NCBI GenBank assembly: GCA_018830905.1
Contig: JAHJRM010000055.1
Location: 1-11,610 of the forward strand
Length of the DNA: 11,610 nucleotides
Reading direction: 5' to 3'
Origin: Nanobdellota archaeon
Lineage (GTDB): Archaea > Nanobdellota > Nanobdellia > Pacearchaeales > GW2011-AR1
Of this stretch, positions 1 to 7,302 are shown in pieces (positions within the stretch are counted from its first letter, which is position 1; every line of letters begins with the position of its first letter). Below the pieces are notes generated by a model. The model saw only the letters and a program-made list of their open reading frames with translations, did not search any database and had not been told where the DNA came from. Made by a program: the position numbers and the translations under genes.

Positions 1-216
1 ATCTCTTTCTTCATAATTTTTAATCAACTTTTCAATAACCTCTCTTATAATAATTGGATTAAGGTCCGAGAGCGTAATTATGTCTTTGACATTGAGAAAT
101 CTACCCGAGACAAAGAAAATAGCCTCCAACTTCTTCAAATCTTCCTCTTCACTTTCTCTATCTATCTCGTCAAGGGTTTTAGAAGAGACATTCCTAACCA
201 AATTACCTTCTTCCAT
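1..216 (-). CDS. scpB: Probable ScpB N-terminal part (segregation and condensation protein B), truncated by window edge
   Basis: This is an open frame of 72 codons running off the left edge; it starts at ATG 216-214 with no stop inside the window. Residues 29-72 (from KLEAIFFVSGRFLNVKDI to KLIKNYEERD) resemble the first winged-helix domain of ScpB, whose usual opening is an 'LEALLFVSGEPLS...L' helix-strand pattern followed by a helix ending in 'Y.ER'. ScpB is a kleisin-associated (kite) subunit that works with ScpA and SMC in chromosome condensation and segregation. Residues 1-28 are a charged, low-conservation lead. A TATA-like element lies 26 bp before the ATG, which supports this start. 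The gene is divergent from the glycosyltransferase at 292. Only about a third of the protein is visible, so another winged-helix protein remains possible. Confidence 0.68.
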   Translation of the reverse strand, partial: MEEGNLVRNVSSKTLDEIDRESEEEDLKKLEAIFFVSGRFLNVKDIITLSDLNPIIIREVIEKLIKNYEERD

Positions 217-238
217 TACAAAAATACTCCTACAGACG

Positions 239-246
239 TTTTAAAT
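239..246 (-). promoter_or_regulatory. TATA box of scpB
   Basis: Read on the minus strand this is ATTTAAAA, centred about 26 bp before the scpB ATG at 216. That places the expected transcription start at or next to the start codon (leaderless mRNA). Confidence 0.55.
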
Positions 247-261
247 CTTATCAATCCCAAG

Positions 262-271
262 TTATTTATAA
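262..271 (+). promoter_or_regulatory. TATA box of the glycosyltransferase gene
   Basis: TTATTTATAA, with TTTATA centred about 25 bp before ATG 292, fits a leaderless archaeal transcript. It is separate from the scpB element 20 bp away, so the two divergent genes each have their own box. Confidence 0.6.
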
Positions 272-291
272 GAATCCCGCCAAGAATCTAC

Positions 292-1704
292 ATGAAAAAT
301 CTAAAATCTCTATTAAAACCAAAAGTCTTATTTTTGTCTTCAGTGGTTCTATTTCTTATTATTAAGCTCTCACAACTCTCTTATAAATTCAGCGACGGAT
401 TCACTTATATGTATATGGGGAACCTTGTTTTGGAAGGGCTCGTCCCGTATAAAGATTTCTTCTTAGCAAATCCTCCTCTCCAGATTTACCTAATGGCGTT
501 AGTCCAAACTCTCATTGGCGAAAACTTTCTCTTATTAAAACTTATACCTCTTTTTGCGACAATCGGAAGTTCTTTTTTTATTTACGGCTTTATGAAAAGA
601 AAATTTGGAGATTTCCAAGCACTAACAGCCTCAATACTCTTCCTTTTTAGTTTCCTAATCCTTCTAACAACAGACTACTCTACAGGAATCCATCTTACAT
701 TATTCTTCACATTAGGAGCAATCTATTTCACCGGAGAAGAACGAGCATTCTTTTCAGGAGTATTCGGAAGTCTTGCATTATTAACAAGAATCTACGCCAT
801 TTTCCCCTTAACAGGTATCGGAATATACTACCTAATTTATAGAAGGGAAAAATTCCTCAGTTTTTCTGCAGGAACTCTTTCAATATTCTTCCCGGTCAGT
901 TTAGTTTTCCAGATAATGTCTCATGGGGCGTACCTTGATCAAATATTCTTCTTCAGGCTAAATCTTGTGTCAGGCATAGGGCTTTCAAAGTTAAAAATAA
1001 TAACATTCTTCATCCTGAGAGATTTAACCTTAGTTCTCGGAACTCTACTTTACCTAATGTTCTGCAAGAAGCGAAGAGAAATGCTGATAATCCTTGCAAC
1101 AGGATTATCACTAATCCTCTACACAATCTACTCCGATATTTATTATCTCTACTTCGGACTAATCATAGGTTTCTTAGCAATATTCACAACCAGATTCTTT
1201 TTCTTATTTAAGGAACTATGTCATTTCAAGAAAATCTTAGCTATATTCTTAATTCTCCTAGTCCTTATTAATTCCTATTTTTACATTGAAAATTATGGAA
1301 GCAATTCGGAGATAGTTTTTACCGAGGACTTAGTGCAATTTGTAAAAGAAAACTCGTATGAAAATCAAACAATTTACGGGAGCTTTGAAATAGCTCCTCT
1401 AATTTCACTCCTTTCAAACAGACGTCTTGCAGGGAATCTGGCTGACACTAATCCAAAAAATGTTATGACAAGTACCTTAACAATAAAAGATTTAGAGGAA
1501 AAAATCTCAGGGGTCAAATTTATAATAGTAAAAGCAAACGTTCTTCCAGGCGGAGGGATAACCGGATTTGATGCATCAACTCCTTCAGAATACATAAACG
1601 CACACTGCATTGTCTCAAAAGTTTATTCTGTTGAAAAAGATTATTCAAATAATGCAGTCATAATCTTCGATTGCGGAGAAACTAAAACTTCAACTCAAAC
1701 CTAA
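292..1704 (+). CDS. GT-C fold membrane glycosyltransferase (dolichyl-phosphate-mannose/ArnT-like)
   Basis: This 470-residue polytopic membrane protein probably moves a sugar from a lipid-phosphate carrier onto an extracytoplasmic acceptor. After a first membrane helix (about 12-30) comes the family's characteristic first outer loop: S34-D35-G36, E48-G49, then VPYKDFF and NPPLQIY (52-66), with D35 and D55 as candidate catalytic or metal-binding acids. This layout is typical of the PMT_2/GT39/GT83 families. About nine to eleven further hydrophobic helices follow up to about residue 330, then a soluble C-terminal part of about 140 residues expected outside the cell. Donor and acceptor cannot be read from sequence. 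A role in N-glycan or surface glycan assembly is inference, in line with the sequon-bearing pilin-like protein in the same window. The 3' end overlaps prf1 tail to tail by 23 bp. Confidence 0.8.
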   Translation: MKNLKSLLKPKVLFLSSVVLFLIIKLSQLSYKFSDGFTYMYMGNLVLEGLVPYKDFFLANPPLQIYLMALVQTLIGENFLLLKLIPLFATIGSSFFIYGFMKRKFGDFQALTASILFLFSFLILLTTDYSTGIHLTLFFTLGAIYFTGEERAFFSGVFGSLALLTRIYAIFPLTGIGIYYLIYRREKFLSFSAGTLSIFFPVSLVFQIMSHGAYLDQIFFFRLNLVSGIGLSKLKIITFFILRDLTLVLGTLLYLMFCKKRREMLIILATGLSLILYTIYSDIYYLYFGLIIGFLAIFTTRFFFLFKELCHFKKILAIFLILLVLINSYFYIENYGSNSEIVFTEDLVQFVKENSYENQTIYGSFEIAPLISLLSNRRLAGNLADTNPKNVMTSTLTIKDLEEKISGVKFIIVKANVLPGGGITGFDASTPSEYINAHCIVSKVYSVEKDYSNNAVIIFDCGETKTSTQT

Positions 1705-2776
1705 GTATTGCCCCAACGCCGCCCATATTTAAGAACTGCTCCCCTTCAGTAATCTCCGTAGAAATAGTTTCTATCTCTGAACCAACATTCTTTGCCATTT
1801 TTGTTAGCTCTTTAATTTTCTGCTTAGGAGTGCTTGAAGATAAGAATAATATCTCTACAGCTCCATTCTCAAGTGCAATTCTAACATTCTCCTCTCCTAG
1901 AGCGGTTTTATCAGGTCGCTCTCCGAGACTCTCGAAGAATCTTTCAATACTCTTTTTCTCAAGAGTCCTCTCGTGATTAATAAGAATGTCTTGCGCCTTT
2001 CCAACAAGTTCATTAAGTCCTGATGCAGAACTATCCCCCAAATCGATTCTCCCAATAATCTTTTCCTGCAAGGCATTTGTCATATACTCTCCGTCGATAA
2101 ACTCATCTTTAGTTGGAATTGGACCTCCGATAAGAATCCCTTTAAGTTTGGGCATTTCGAAAAAATTAGTCTTCATCTCTTCTGCAATCCTCTTGTAAAA
2201 ATCCTTCGTAAGACCTTCAGTAATCCTGTGGAATCTTTGACTGCTCTGACCACCAGCCCTAACCTTGCTCGGAATACCGGAAGTCATTTTTTGCATAACA
2301 TCAATTCTCTTGCCTTCAAGAAGTCCTATTGTCGCTTCTTTCCTATCCATAACCAATAATCCAAAAACTTCAGAAACCTCAAGTATCTCTTTCAACGGCC
2401 CAAGGATGAACTCCTTATCACATCTGTACATTCTTGTATTCAGCGCTTCCGGAGGTTCAATATCCCATAATTGCAAATCTTCCTGACCTTCAATCTTAGA
2501 AATATTCCCGCAAAAAATAGCAAGCCCATTTTCAGGAGTCTTCTTATAATCTTTCAAATATCTCGTAATCTTATCAAGAGCATTACCAACATTTTTCCTC
2601 GTCGCTGTAGATTTAATATTCTTAGCCGTCGATTTCTCTGCCTCAAGCTGGTCCGCAACAACATAAATATTTTGCCCTCCGGGAACGTAAACAGTAATGA
2701 GCTCCGTAGCTCGCCCTTTGTGCTCCTCCAACTCTTCAACAATCTCTCTCAAAGCCGGTTTCTCATATTTTGCCAT
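1682..2776 (-). CDS. prf1: Peptide chain release factor aRF1 (short form lacking the zinc mini-domain)
   Basis: This is the class I release factor that reads all three stop codons and triggers peptidyl-tRNA hydrolysis on the ribosome. The diagnostic motifs are all present: NIKS (53-56) and YRCDKEF (117-123) for stop-codon recognition, and GGQ (175-177) within AGGQSSQRF for hydrolysis. At 364 residues it is shorter than typical archaeal aRF1 (about 410-420). The deficit lies in domain 3: after EILFLSSSTP (about 308-317) the chain goes straight to KQKIKELTKMAKNVGSE, so the usual two-CxxC zinc mini-domain is missing while the final strand, EGEQFLNMGGVGAILRF, is intact. The start codon overlaps the valS stop by one nucleotide (TAATG), and a GGAG lies 11 nt upstream, so translation is probably coupled to valS. 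It has no promoter of its own. Confidence 0.95.
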   Translation of the reverse strand: MAKYEKPALREIVEELEEHKGRATELITVYVPGGQNIYVVADQLEAEKSTAKNIKSTATRKNVGNALDKITRYLKDYKKTPENGLAIFCGNISKIEGQEDLQLWDIEPPEALNTRMYRCDKEFILGPLKEILEVSEVFGLLVMDRKEATIGLLEGKRIDVMQKMTSGIPSKVRAGGQSSQRFHRITEGLTKDFYKRIAEEMKTNFFEMPKLKGILIGGPIPTKDEFIDGEYMTNALQEKIIGRIDLGDSSASGLNELVGKAQDILINHERTLEKKSIERFFESLGERPDKTALGEENVRIALENGAVEILFLSSSTPKQKIKELTKMAKNVGSEIETISTEITEGEQFLNMGGVGAILRFELKF

Positions 2777-5127
2777 TATTCAATAAACTCCACTCTAAAT
2801 TTACCTTCTTTTATCTCTCTAGCGTTTGTAACATTTTTAAGGTCTTCTAAAATTCCAGATTCTTCTGTAAGAAAGATTCTCATTTTTGAAGGAATACTTA
2901 AAATAATTTCAGAGTTCATTGACTTTTTTGCAGCTGTTTTTTCTTGTCTAACCTTAGATAAAATCTCAATAAAAGTAGACCAATCATTATCCCATTTTGT
3001 ATCATCGATTGCAGAGAATCTTATCTCAGGCCAGCTAGAAATATGGATACTTTTCTCTCCTTCGTGCTTTCTGAAATACTCTTGGTAAACATGTTCAGTC
3101 ACAAACGGAACAATCGGAGCAAACATCTTAATTATTCCCAAAAGGCCTGTGTATAATGCATACTGAGCGGACAGCTTGGAATTTCCTTTCCCCTGATAAA
3201 TCCTCTTCTTAACAATCTCAAGATAATTATCACAAAAGTCCTTCCAGAAAAACTCTTCTATAATCGCCTTAGCCTGAGAGTATTCATACTTTTCAAAATA
3301 TTTCCCAGACTCGTTGGCAGAGCAAGCAAGACGGTCCAAAAACAAACTGTCTAAGTGCTCCAACTTTTTTGGTTTCTTAGGTTTACCATTAAGATTCATA
3401 AAAACAAACTTTGAAGAATTAATTAGTTTGTTAATAAACTTCTTTCCTGTTATCAAATCTTTTTCCTGATAATCTAAATCTTCACCTAACTTAGAATTAG
3501 AAGCCCATAATCTCAAAGCATCTGCTCCAAATTCATCAATTATCTTTCGAGGATCAACAACGTTGCCCTTAGACTTAGACATCTTCTCTCCCTTCAATGT
3601 AACAAATCCTGAAATAGCAATATTCTTCCAAGGAACACTTCTTTCATGATAATGAGACTTAACTATTGTGTAGAATGCCCATGTTCTAATTATATCATGT
3701 GCCTGTGGCCTTAATGAATAAGGGATTTTTATTTTGTTATTAACAAGGCTCGATGCAATTTGTGGAGTTAAGCTTGAAGTCGCCCATGTGTCAAGAACTT
3801 TTTCTTCAGGAATAGTAGTCTGTTTACATTTAGGACAATTCTTCTTTGTTTCAATAGGATCAACAGGAAGCTCTTTTTCAAGAGGTAAAATAATCTCGTT
3901 ACATTCCTTACAATACCAGACTGGAATTGGGATTCCAAAATGCCTTTCTCTAGAAATATTCCAATCCCAACTTAGTCCCTTAATCCAATTTTCATATCTT
4001 TTTCTCATGTGTTCGGGGTGCCATTTAACTTTCTTACCCTGAGCTAAAAGTTCCTTTTTCTTGTCGAGAATTTTTATGAACCATTGTTCTGTAGGGATAA
4101 ACTCAATTTCTGTTCCACACTTGTCATGGACATTAACAGTATGAGTAATTTGTTTCTGTTCCTTAATCAGTTTCTTCTTTTCCAATTCTTCAAGAATTTT
4201 TTTTCTAGCTTCTTTGATTTCTAATCCTTTATAACCCTCATTAGTAAGCTTCCCTGATTTATCTAGAATAATCCTTGGTTCTAATTTATGCTTAGCAACA
4301 GCCTCTACATCATACTTGTCTCCATACGAGCAAATCATCAAAATTCCTGTTCCTTTCTCAGGGTCTGCAGATTTATCCGCGATTATCGGAACCTCAAAAT
4401 CAAATAAGGGAACTTTGGCTTTCTTTCCAACAAGCGATTTGTATTTCTTATCATCAGGATGAACAAAAACTGCGACGCATGCCCCAAGAAGTTCTGGCCT
4501 CGTTGTAGCAATTAATAATTCCTCACCATAGCACTCAAATTTAAGAGTTGAAAACAAACTAGGAAGTTCCTTATCTTCTAACTCAGCTTGTGCGATAGAA
4601 GTCTGACACTCTGGACACCAAATAGTAGGAAACTCCGCTTTATATGCCTCACCTTTCTTGCACATTTCCAAAAATGAACTCTGAGAAATTCTCCTTGAGT
4701 TTTCATCAATTGTAGAATATGACAAATCAAAATCACAAGAAGATCCAATATTTTTCCAGTCTTCAATAAAATCTGGAGTGATTTTTTTAATGGTCTCCAA
4801 ACACAATTTGATAAAGTTGGTTCTCGACATATCTTTAGATTTAACTTTCTTCAAATTTTCAACCAATCTTTCTGTTGGCAAACCATTATCATCAGTTCCG
4901 AAAGGGTAAAACACATTGAAGCCCCTCATTCGCTTAAACCTTGCAATAAAATCTTGCTGAGAATATGAAAACGCGTGACCAATGTGCATTTTTCCTGAAA
5001 CTGTTGGTGGCGGTGTGTCAATAGAGTAAATCTTTCTATTAGATTTTTTATCAAAGGAGTAGATTTTCTTCATTGCCCAAAACTTTCTTATTTTTTTCTC
5101 ATCTTTAGTAGGATCATATTTCTTCAT
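2776..5127 (-). CDS. valS: Valyl-tRNA synthetase
   Basis: This class Ia synthetase charges tRNA-Val. In the 783-residue product the HIGH motif is at 48-51 and KMSKS at 515-519; both lie in a Rossmann-type core with the signatures IDTPPPTVSGKMHIGH and FGTDDNGLPTER typical of archaeal-type ValRS. The inserted editing domain (about 195-340) has TTRPELLGACVAVFVHPDD and HDKCGTE. Zinc ligand pairs are C171/C174 and C406/C409 with C431/C434. The all-helical anticodon-binding domain runs from about 590 to 720. There is no C-terminal coiled coil of the bacterial kind. An in-frame GTG five codons upstream (5142) would sit only 11 bp from the TATA box centre, whereas ATG 5127 sits 26 bp away, so ATG 5127 is chosen. 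It is the first gene of a two-gene unit with prf1. Confidence 0.95.
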   Translation of the reverse strand: MKKYDPTKDEKKIRKFWAMKKIYSFDKKSNRKIYSIDTPPPTVSGKMHIGHAFSYSQQDFIARFKRMRGFNVFYPFGTDDNGLPTERLVENLKKVKSKDMSRTNFIKLCLETIKKITPDFIEDWKNIGSSCDFDLSYSTIDENSRRISQSSFLEMCKKGEAYKAEFPTIWCPECQTSIAQAELEDKELPSLFSTLKFECYGEELLIATTRPELLGACVAVFVHPDDKKYKSLVGKKAKVPLFDFEVPIIADKSADPEKGTGILMICSYGDKYDVEAVAKHKLEPRIILDKSGKLTNEGYKGLEIKEARKKILEELEKKKLIKEQKQITHTVNVHDKCGTEIEFIPTEQWFIKILDKKKELLAQGKKVKWHPEHMRKRYENWIKGLSWDWNISRERHFGIPIPVWYCKECNEIILPLEKELPVDPIETKKNCPKCKQTTIPEEKVLDTWATSSLTPQIASSLVNNKIKIPYSLRPQAHDIIRTWAFYTIVKSHYHERSVPWKNIAISGFVTLKGEKMSKSKGNVVDPRKIIDEFGADALRLWASNSKLGEDLDYQEKDLITGKKFINKLINSSKFVFMNLNGKPKKPKKLEHLDSLFLDRLACSANESGKYFEKYEYSQAKAIIEEFFWKDFCDNYLEIVKKRIYQGKGNSKLSAQYALYTGLLGIIKMFAPIVPFVTEHVYQEYFRKHEGEKSIHISSWPEIRFSAIDDTKWDNDWSTFIEILSKVRQEKTAAKKSMNSEIILSIPSKMRIFLTEESGILEDLKNVTNAREIKEGKFRVEFIE

Positions 5128-5148
5128 AACAAATCTATACACAACAAG

Positions 5149-5157
5149 TTTTAAAAA
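5149..5157. promoter_or_regulatory. Shared, near-symmetrical TATA box for valS (minus) and sec61-beta (plus)
   Basis: TTTTAAAAA is centred at 5153, exactly midway in the 51-bp gap between the two divergent ATGs at 5127 and 5179, 26 bp from each. It reads as a TATA box on both strands (TTTTAAAAA / TTTTTAAAA), and no better AT-rich element lies at the right distance for either gene. Confidence 0.6.
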
Positions 5158-5178
5158 CTATTTGTATTTTTACATAAC

Positions 5179-5340
5179 ATGGCTCAAGATAATAGGATAA
5201 GTATGCCTTCTGGCTTCGGCGGACTGATGAGATTCGACGAAGAATTCAAAAGTAGGTTTATGATAACCCCTGCTCACGTAATAGCATTCGTAATCGCGAT
5301 AATTGCTTTCAGAGTATTCTTAGGTTTCTGGTTTGGTTAA
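5179..5340 (+). CDS. secG: Preprotein translocase subunit SecG/Sec61-beta
   Basis: This 53-residue protein has the archaeal Sec61-beta layout: a short polar N-terminus, the conserved motif MPSGFGGLMRFDEEF (9-23; the family consensus is roughly 'AGLMRFFDEE'), then ITPAHV and one C-terminal transmembrane helix (about 33-51). It is the small non-essential subunit of the SecYEG/Sec61 channel, anchored with its N-terminus in the cytosol. Start ATG 5179 is set by the TATA box 26 bp upstream, implying a leaderless mRNA. It is monocistronic, divergent from valS and convergent with the pilin-like gene. Placement beside translation genes fits a housekeeping export role. Confidence 0.9.
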   Translation: MAQDNRISMPSGFGGLMRFDEEFKSRFMITPAHVIAFVIAIIAFRVFLGFWFG

Positions 5341-5379
5341 TTAGTAATTTCTAGTATCTCATCAGATTATAACTTCCAC

Positions 5380-5418
5380 TAAGCAAAATCAAAAATATAA
5401 AAATAAAGAAATAAAAAC
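5380..5418 (-). terminator. T-rich terminator after the pilin-like gene
   Basis: Directly after the stop at 5419 the minus strand reads several T-runs (TTTTTATTTCTTTATTTTTA and onward). This matches the oligo-T termination typical of archaea; no hairpin is seen. The rest of the 78-bp convergent gap to sec61-beta shows nothing else. Confidence 0.45.
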
Positions 5419-5931
5419 CTAATTTGTCCACTCGTATGTTCTTGTCCATCCAGGGCAAAGTTGAACTTCCCCCGAATCACTAATGAAGTACGCTGTATAG
5501 GTTATCTTTGTTGCATTCCAATTAGACTCTGGCCACAAGGTTGAATTAACAACCTGAGTTTTTTGTTCCAAAGGACTCAAAGTATCTCCGAACTCTGTGG
5601 AAAGACTATTAGTCTCATTATTGTAGAAGGTTATCTTAACACCCTCCACAGCTTCCTCAGAGTCTGCACCCCTTGCCAATCTAACAGAGTATTCTCCATC
5701 ATCTTGAGGCACAACACTAACAGCAGTTATGTCCACAGCGTTACATTTGGTAGACAACGCTATCTGTTCTGTTCCACCCGTAATCACATTCCGAACAACC
5801 GTCCAGATGATTCCTATCGCGATTATAACCAATAGGATAATTATCAAGGTAGCAACAATTTCAGATAGTCCTTTACGATCTTTCATTAAAGAAAGACCCC
5901 GACCTCTTTTACTTGTAAGCTCTCTTTTCAT
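5419..5931 (-). CDS. Pilin/archaellin-like exported protein with class III signal peptide
   Basis: Numbered from ATG 5931 (170 residues), the protein carries DRKG (18-21) followed by LSEIVATLIIILLVIIAIG, which is the archaeal prepilin-type leader: basic residues, a Gly before the cut, a Glu at +3, then an uninterrupted hydrophobic helix (22-46). The rest is a beta-rich ectodomain with three N-glycosylation sequons (N105-E-T, N129-S-T, N139-A-T) and exactly two cysteines (C63, C159) that could form a disulfide. It may be a minor pilin or a membrane-anchored surface protein; no pilus ATPase or membrane platform gene is in the window. The start is uncertain. ATG 5886 would give the classic six-residue leader, MKDRKG. 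ATG 5931 better fits the promoter. Longer frames back to TTG 5994 run into the promoter. Confidence 0.75.
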   Translation of the reverse strand: MKRELTSKRGRGLSLMKDRKGLSEIVATLIIILLVIIAIGIIWTVVRNVITGGTEQIALSTKCNAVDITAVSVVPQDDGEYSVRLARGADSEEAVEGVKITFYNNETNSLSTEFGDTLSPLEQKTQVVNSTLWPESNWNATKITYTAYFISDSGEVQLCPGWTRTYEWTN

Positions 5932-5960
5932 TTTAATTAATACTCTATACAGATATTTCA

Positions 5961-5985
5961 TATTTAAAAAGGTTTTCTTTTTATA
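5961..5985 (-). promoter_or_regulatory. Promoter region of the pilin-like gene
   Basis: On the minus strand two candidate TATA boxes lie in this stretch: TATAAAAA (5985-5978) and TTTAAATA (5968-5961). The nearer one would start transcription about 7 nt before ATG 5931, the farther about 24 nt before. This gene therefore departs from the strict leaderless spacing of its neighbours. Confidence 0.4.
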
Positions 5986-5992
5986 CCCTCGC

Positions 5993-6020
5993 AAAAAACT
6001 TTTTCTTTTTTCAAAAAATA
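5993..6020 (-). terminator. Oligo-T terminator after gltX
   Basis: Just after the gltX stop the minus strand reads ACTATTTTTTGAAAAAAG and then AAAAAGTTTTTTGC. Two T6 runs within 25 nt fit archaeal intrinsic termination and separate gltX from the pilin promoter. Confidence 0.45.
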
Positions 6021-6026
6021 GTAAAA

Positions 6027-7265
6027 TTATCTCTTATCCGTCGATGATTTGTTAAAAGAATCCAATATATTAAACAAGTCTTTACTTAGCAGAACTCTGT
6101 CCGCATTACTTAATCCTCTTTTCTCTGCAAATCTTTCAAATGCGATTGGCTTGTAACCTCTCTTTTTTAATGCAAATATTGTAGGCAATCTCTCGTCTTC
6201 CCAACCACTAAATTCTCCCGATTCAATCGCCGAAACAATTTTCCTTTTAGAAAGAGGTATATCTAAAAATTTGAACCTTCCAAGAAAAGTCGTCCAAGGA
6301 AACTTTTTTCCAAGTCCAAGAACCTCATAAAACATCTTCTGTCTTTTTGCATTATCCATGTGCTCTTTTGCTCTTAAGATATGGGTCATTTTGTATTCGA
6401 TATCATCCACAGGAACAGCAAGGTGCATCAATGGCCAAACCCGATATTTATTCTTTTGCCGAGGATGCTTCACGTTAATTATTCTTGCTAAGGGGTAGTC
6501 CCTCATTGCAGGGTTCGGATTTTCCATGCCCTTATATTTTTTAGGAGTTTTAAATCGAACAACTGCTTGGCCTGCCTTAAAGCCTTTTTTGTCAAGCATC
6601 ATTTTCCATCTTTTGAAATTCTCTTCCGATGAATTAGCTCTACAAGGACAAGGTGTCTTTGTATTAACACTTTCTTTAAATTTTTCTGGAGAACAAGAAC
6701 ACACATATGCAGCACCTTTTTTCATTAACACCCCTGCATATTTATAATAAACTGGGATTCTATCCGACTGAATTATGTATTCATCAACATTTCCAAAGAG
6801 CCAGTCGCAATCTCTCTTGAAATCTTTATAACATCCAAACATTGTTTTCTCTGGATTGGTATCTTCAATTCTAACATAAAATTTTCCCCCATATTTCTTA
6901 ATGTATAAAGAACTAGGCATTCCTGTGATTATATGTCCAAGGTGCATGGGTCCAGAAGGGGCTGGAGCAAACCTCATAATAACTTTTCCTTTCTTTGCAT
7001 TAGGTAATTCAGGTAAGCCCTCACGCCCTTCCCTCTCGCTAACTAACTCTCCAAGAAAATCAAATTCTTTCTCCTGTTCTTCCAACGAAATAGAATTGAC
7101 ATTATTAACAATCTCAGATATCTTCTTAGCGTATTTTCCGACCTCACTCCTTTTCAAACCCTCGTTAAACAATGCAGAAATAACGCTCCCCTGCTGGGAT
7201 TTTCCTTCGTGTGCAATAGCATTCTTCAAAGCATATGCTCTCGCCTTTTTCTCAAAATCCTTCAT
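6027..7265 (-). CDS. gltX: Archaeal-type glutamyl-tRNA synthetase lacking the C-terminal anticodon-binding domain
   Basis: This is a class Ib synthetase that charges tRNA with glutamate. The N-terminal helical extension (about 1-90), with a QQGSVI segment and SLEEQ, is that of archaeal/eukaryal GlxRS. The catalytic core begins at VIMRFAPAPSGPMHLGH (HLGH 108-111), continues through RIEDTNP, a four-cysteine zinc knuckle (C189, C191, C206, C208) and LSKRK (338-342, the KMSKS equivalent), and ends with GWEDERLPT (354-362). The protein then stops at residue 412, a few residues after the helix where full-length archaeal enzymes (about 550-570 residues) enter the beta-barrel anticodon-binding domain. 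The pilin-like gene follows closely, so no barrel is encoded nearby. It has its own promoter (TATA 25 bp upstream). Whether it also charges tRNA-Gln cannot be told. Confidence 0.92.
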   Translation of the reverse strand: MKDFEKKARAYALKNAIAHEGKSQQGSVISALFNEGLKRSEVGKYAKKISEIVNNVNSISLEEQEKEFDFLGELVSEREGREGLPELPNAKKGKVIMRFAPAPSGPMHLGHIITGMPSSLYIKKYGGKFYVRIEDTNPEKTMFGCYKDFKRDCDWLFGNVDEYIIQSDRIPVYYKYAGVLMKKGAAYVCSCSPEKFKESVNTKTPCPCRANSSEENFKRWKMMLDKKGFKAGQAVVRFKTPKKYKGMENPNPAMRDYPLARIINVKHPRQKNKYRVWPLMHLAVPVDDIEYKMTHILRAKEHMDNAKRQKMFYEVLGLGKKFPWTTFLGRFKFLDIPLSKRKIVSAIESGEFSGWEDERLPTIFALKKRGYKPIAFERFAEKRGLSNADRVLLSKDLFNILDSFNKSSTDKR

Positions 7266-7286
7266 GAACTGAAAAAGAAAGAGGTA

Positions 7287-7294
7287 TTAATAAA
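7287..7294 (-). promoter_or_regulatory. TATA box of gltX
   Basis: Minus-strand TTTATTAA, centred about 25 bp before ATG 7265, in the 37-bp gap after the zinc finger-thioredoxin gene. It implies that gltX is transcribed from its own leaderless promoter. Confidence 0.55.
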
Positions 7295-7302
7295 TCTAAT
7301 CA

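Noticed and set aside
2471..3088. Long open frame of 205 codons on the plus strand, antisense to the prf1/valS junction
   Set aside because: It lies entirely opposite two well-supported genes, has no promoter at the spacing used elsewhere, and its product is low-complexity Ser/Ile/Leu-rich with no recognisable motif.
5128..5142. GTG start for valS five codons upstream of ATG 5127
   Set aside because: The GTG is only 11 bp from the centre of the TATA box and so would lie upstream of the predicted transcript start. The ATG fits both promoter spacing and the usual N-terminus (KKYDP).
5932..5994. N-terminal extension of the pilin-like protein to TTG 5994
   Set aside because: It would run through both candidate TATA boxes and put 42 residues before the prepilin cleavage site, far longer than normal class III leaders.
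5995..6026. Frameshift or internal stop that would restore a full-length gltX
   Set aside because: Only 32 bp of T-run sequence separate the stop from the next gene's promoter region, and no frame there encodes barrel-domain sequence.
6480..6540. tRNA-like GGTTCGGATT word
   Set aside because: It is inside the gltX coding sequence, with no acceptor stem or cloverleaf around it.
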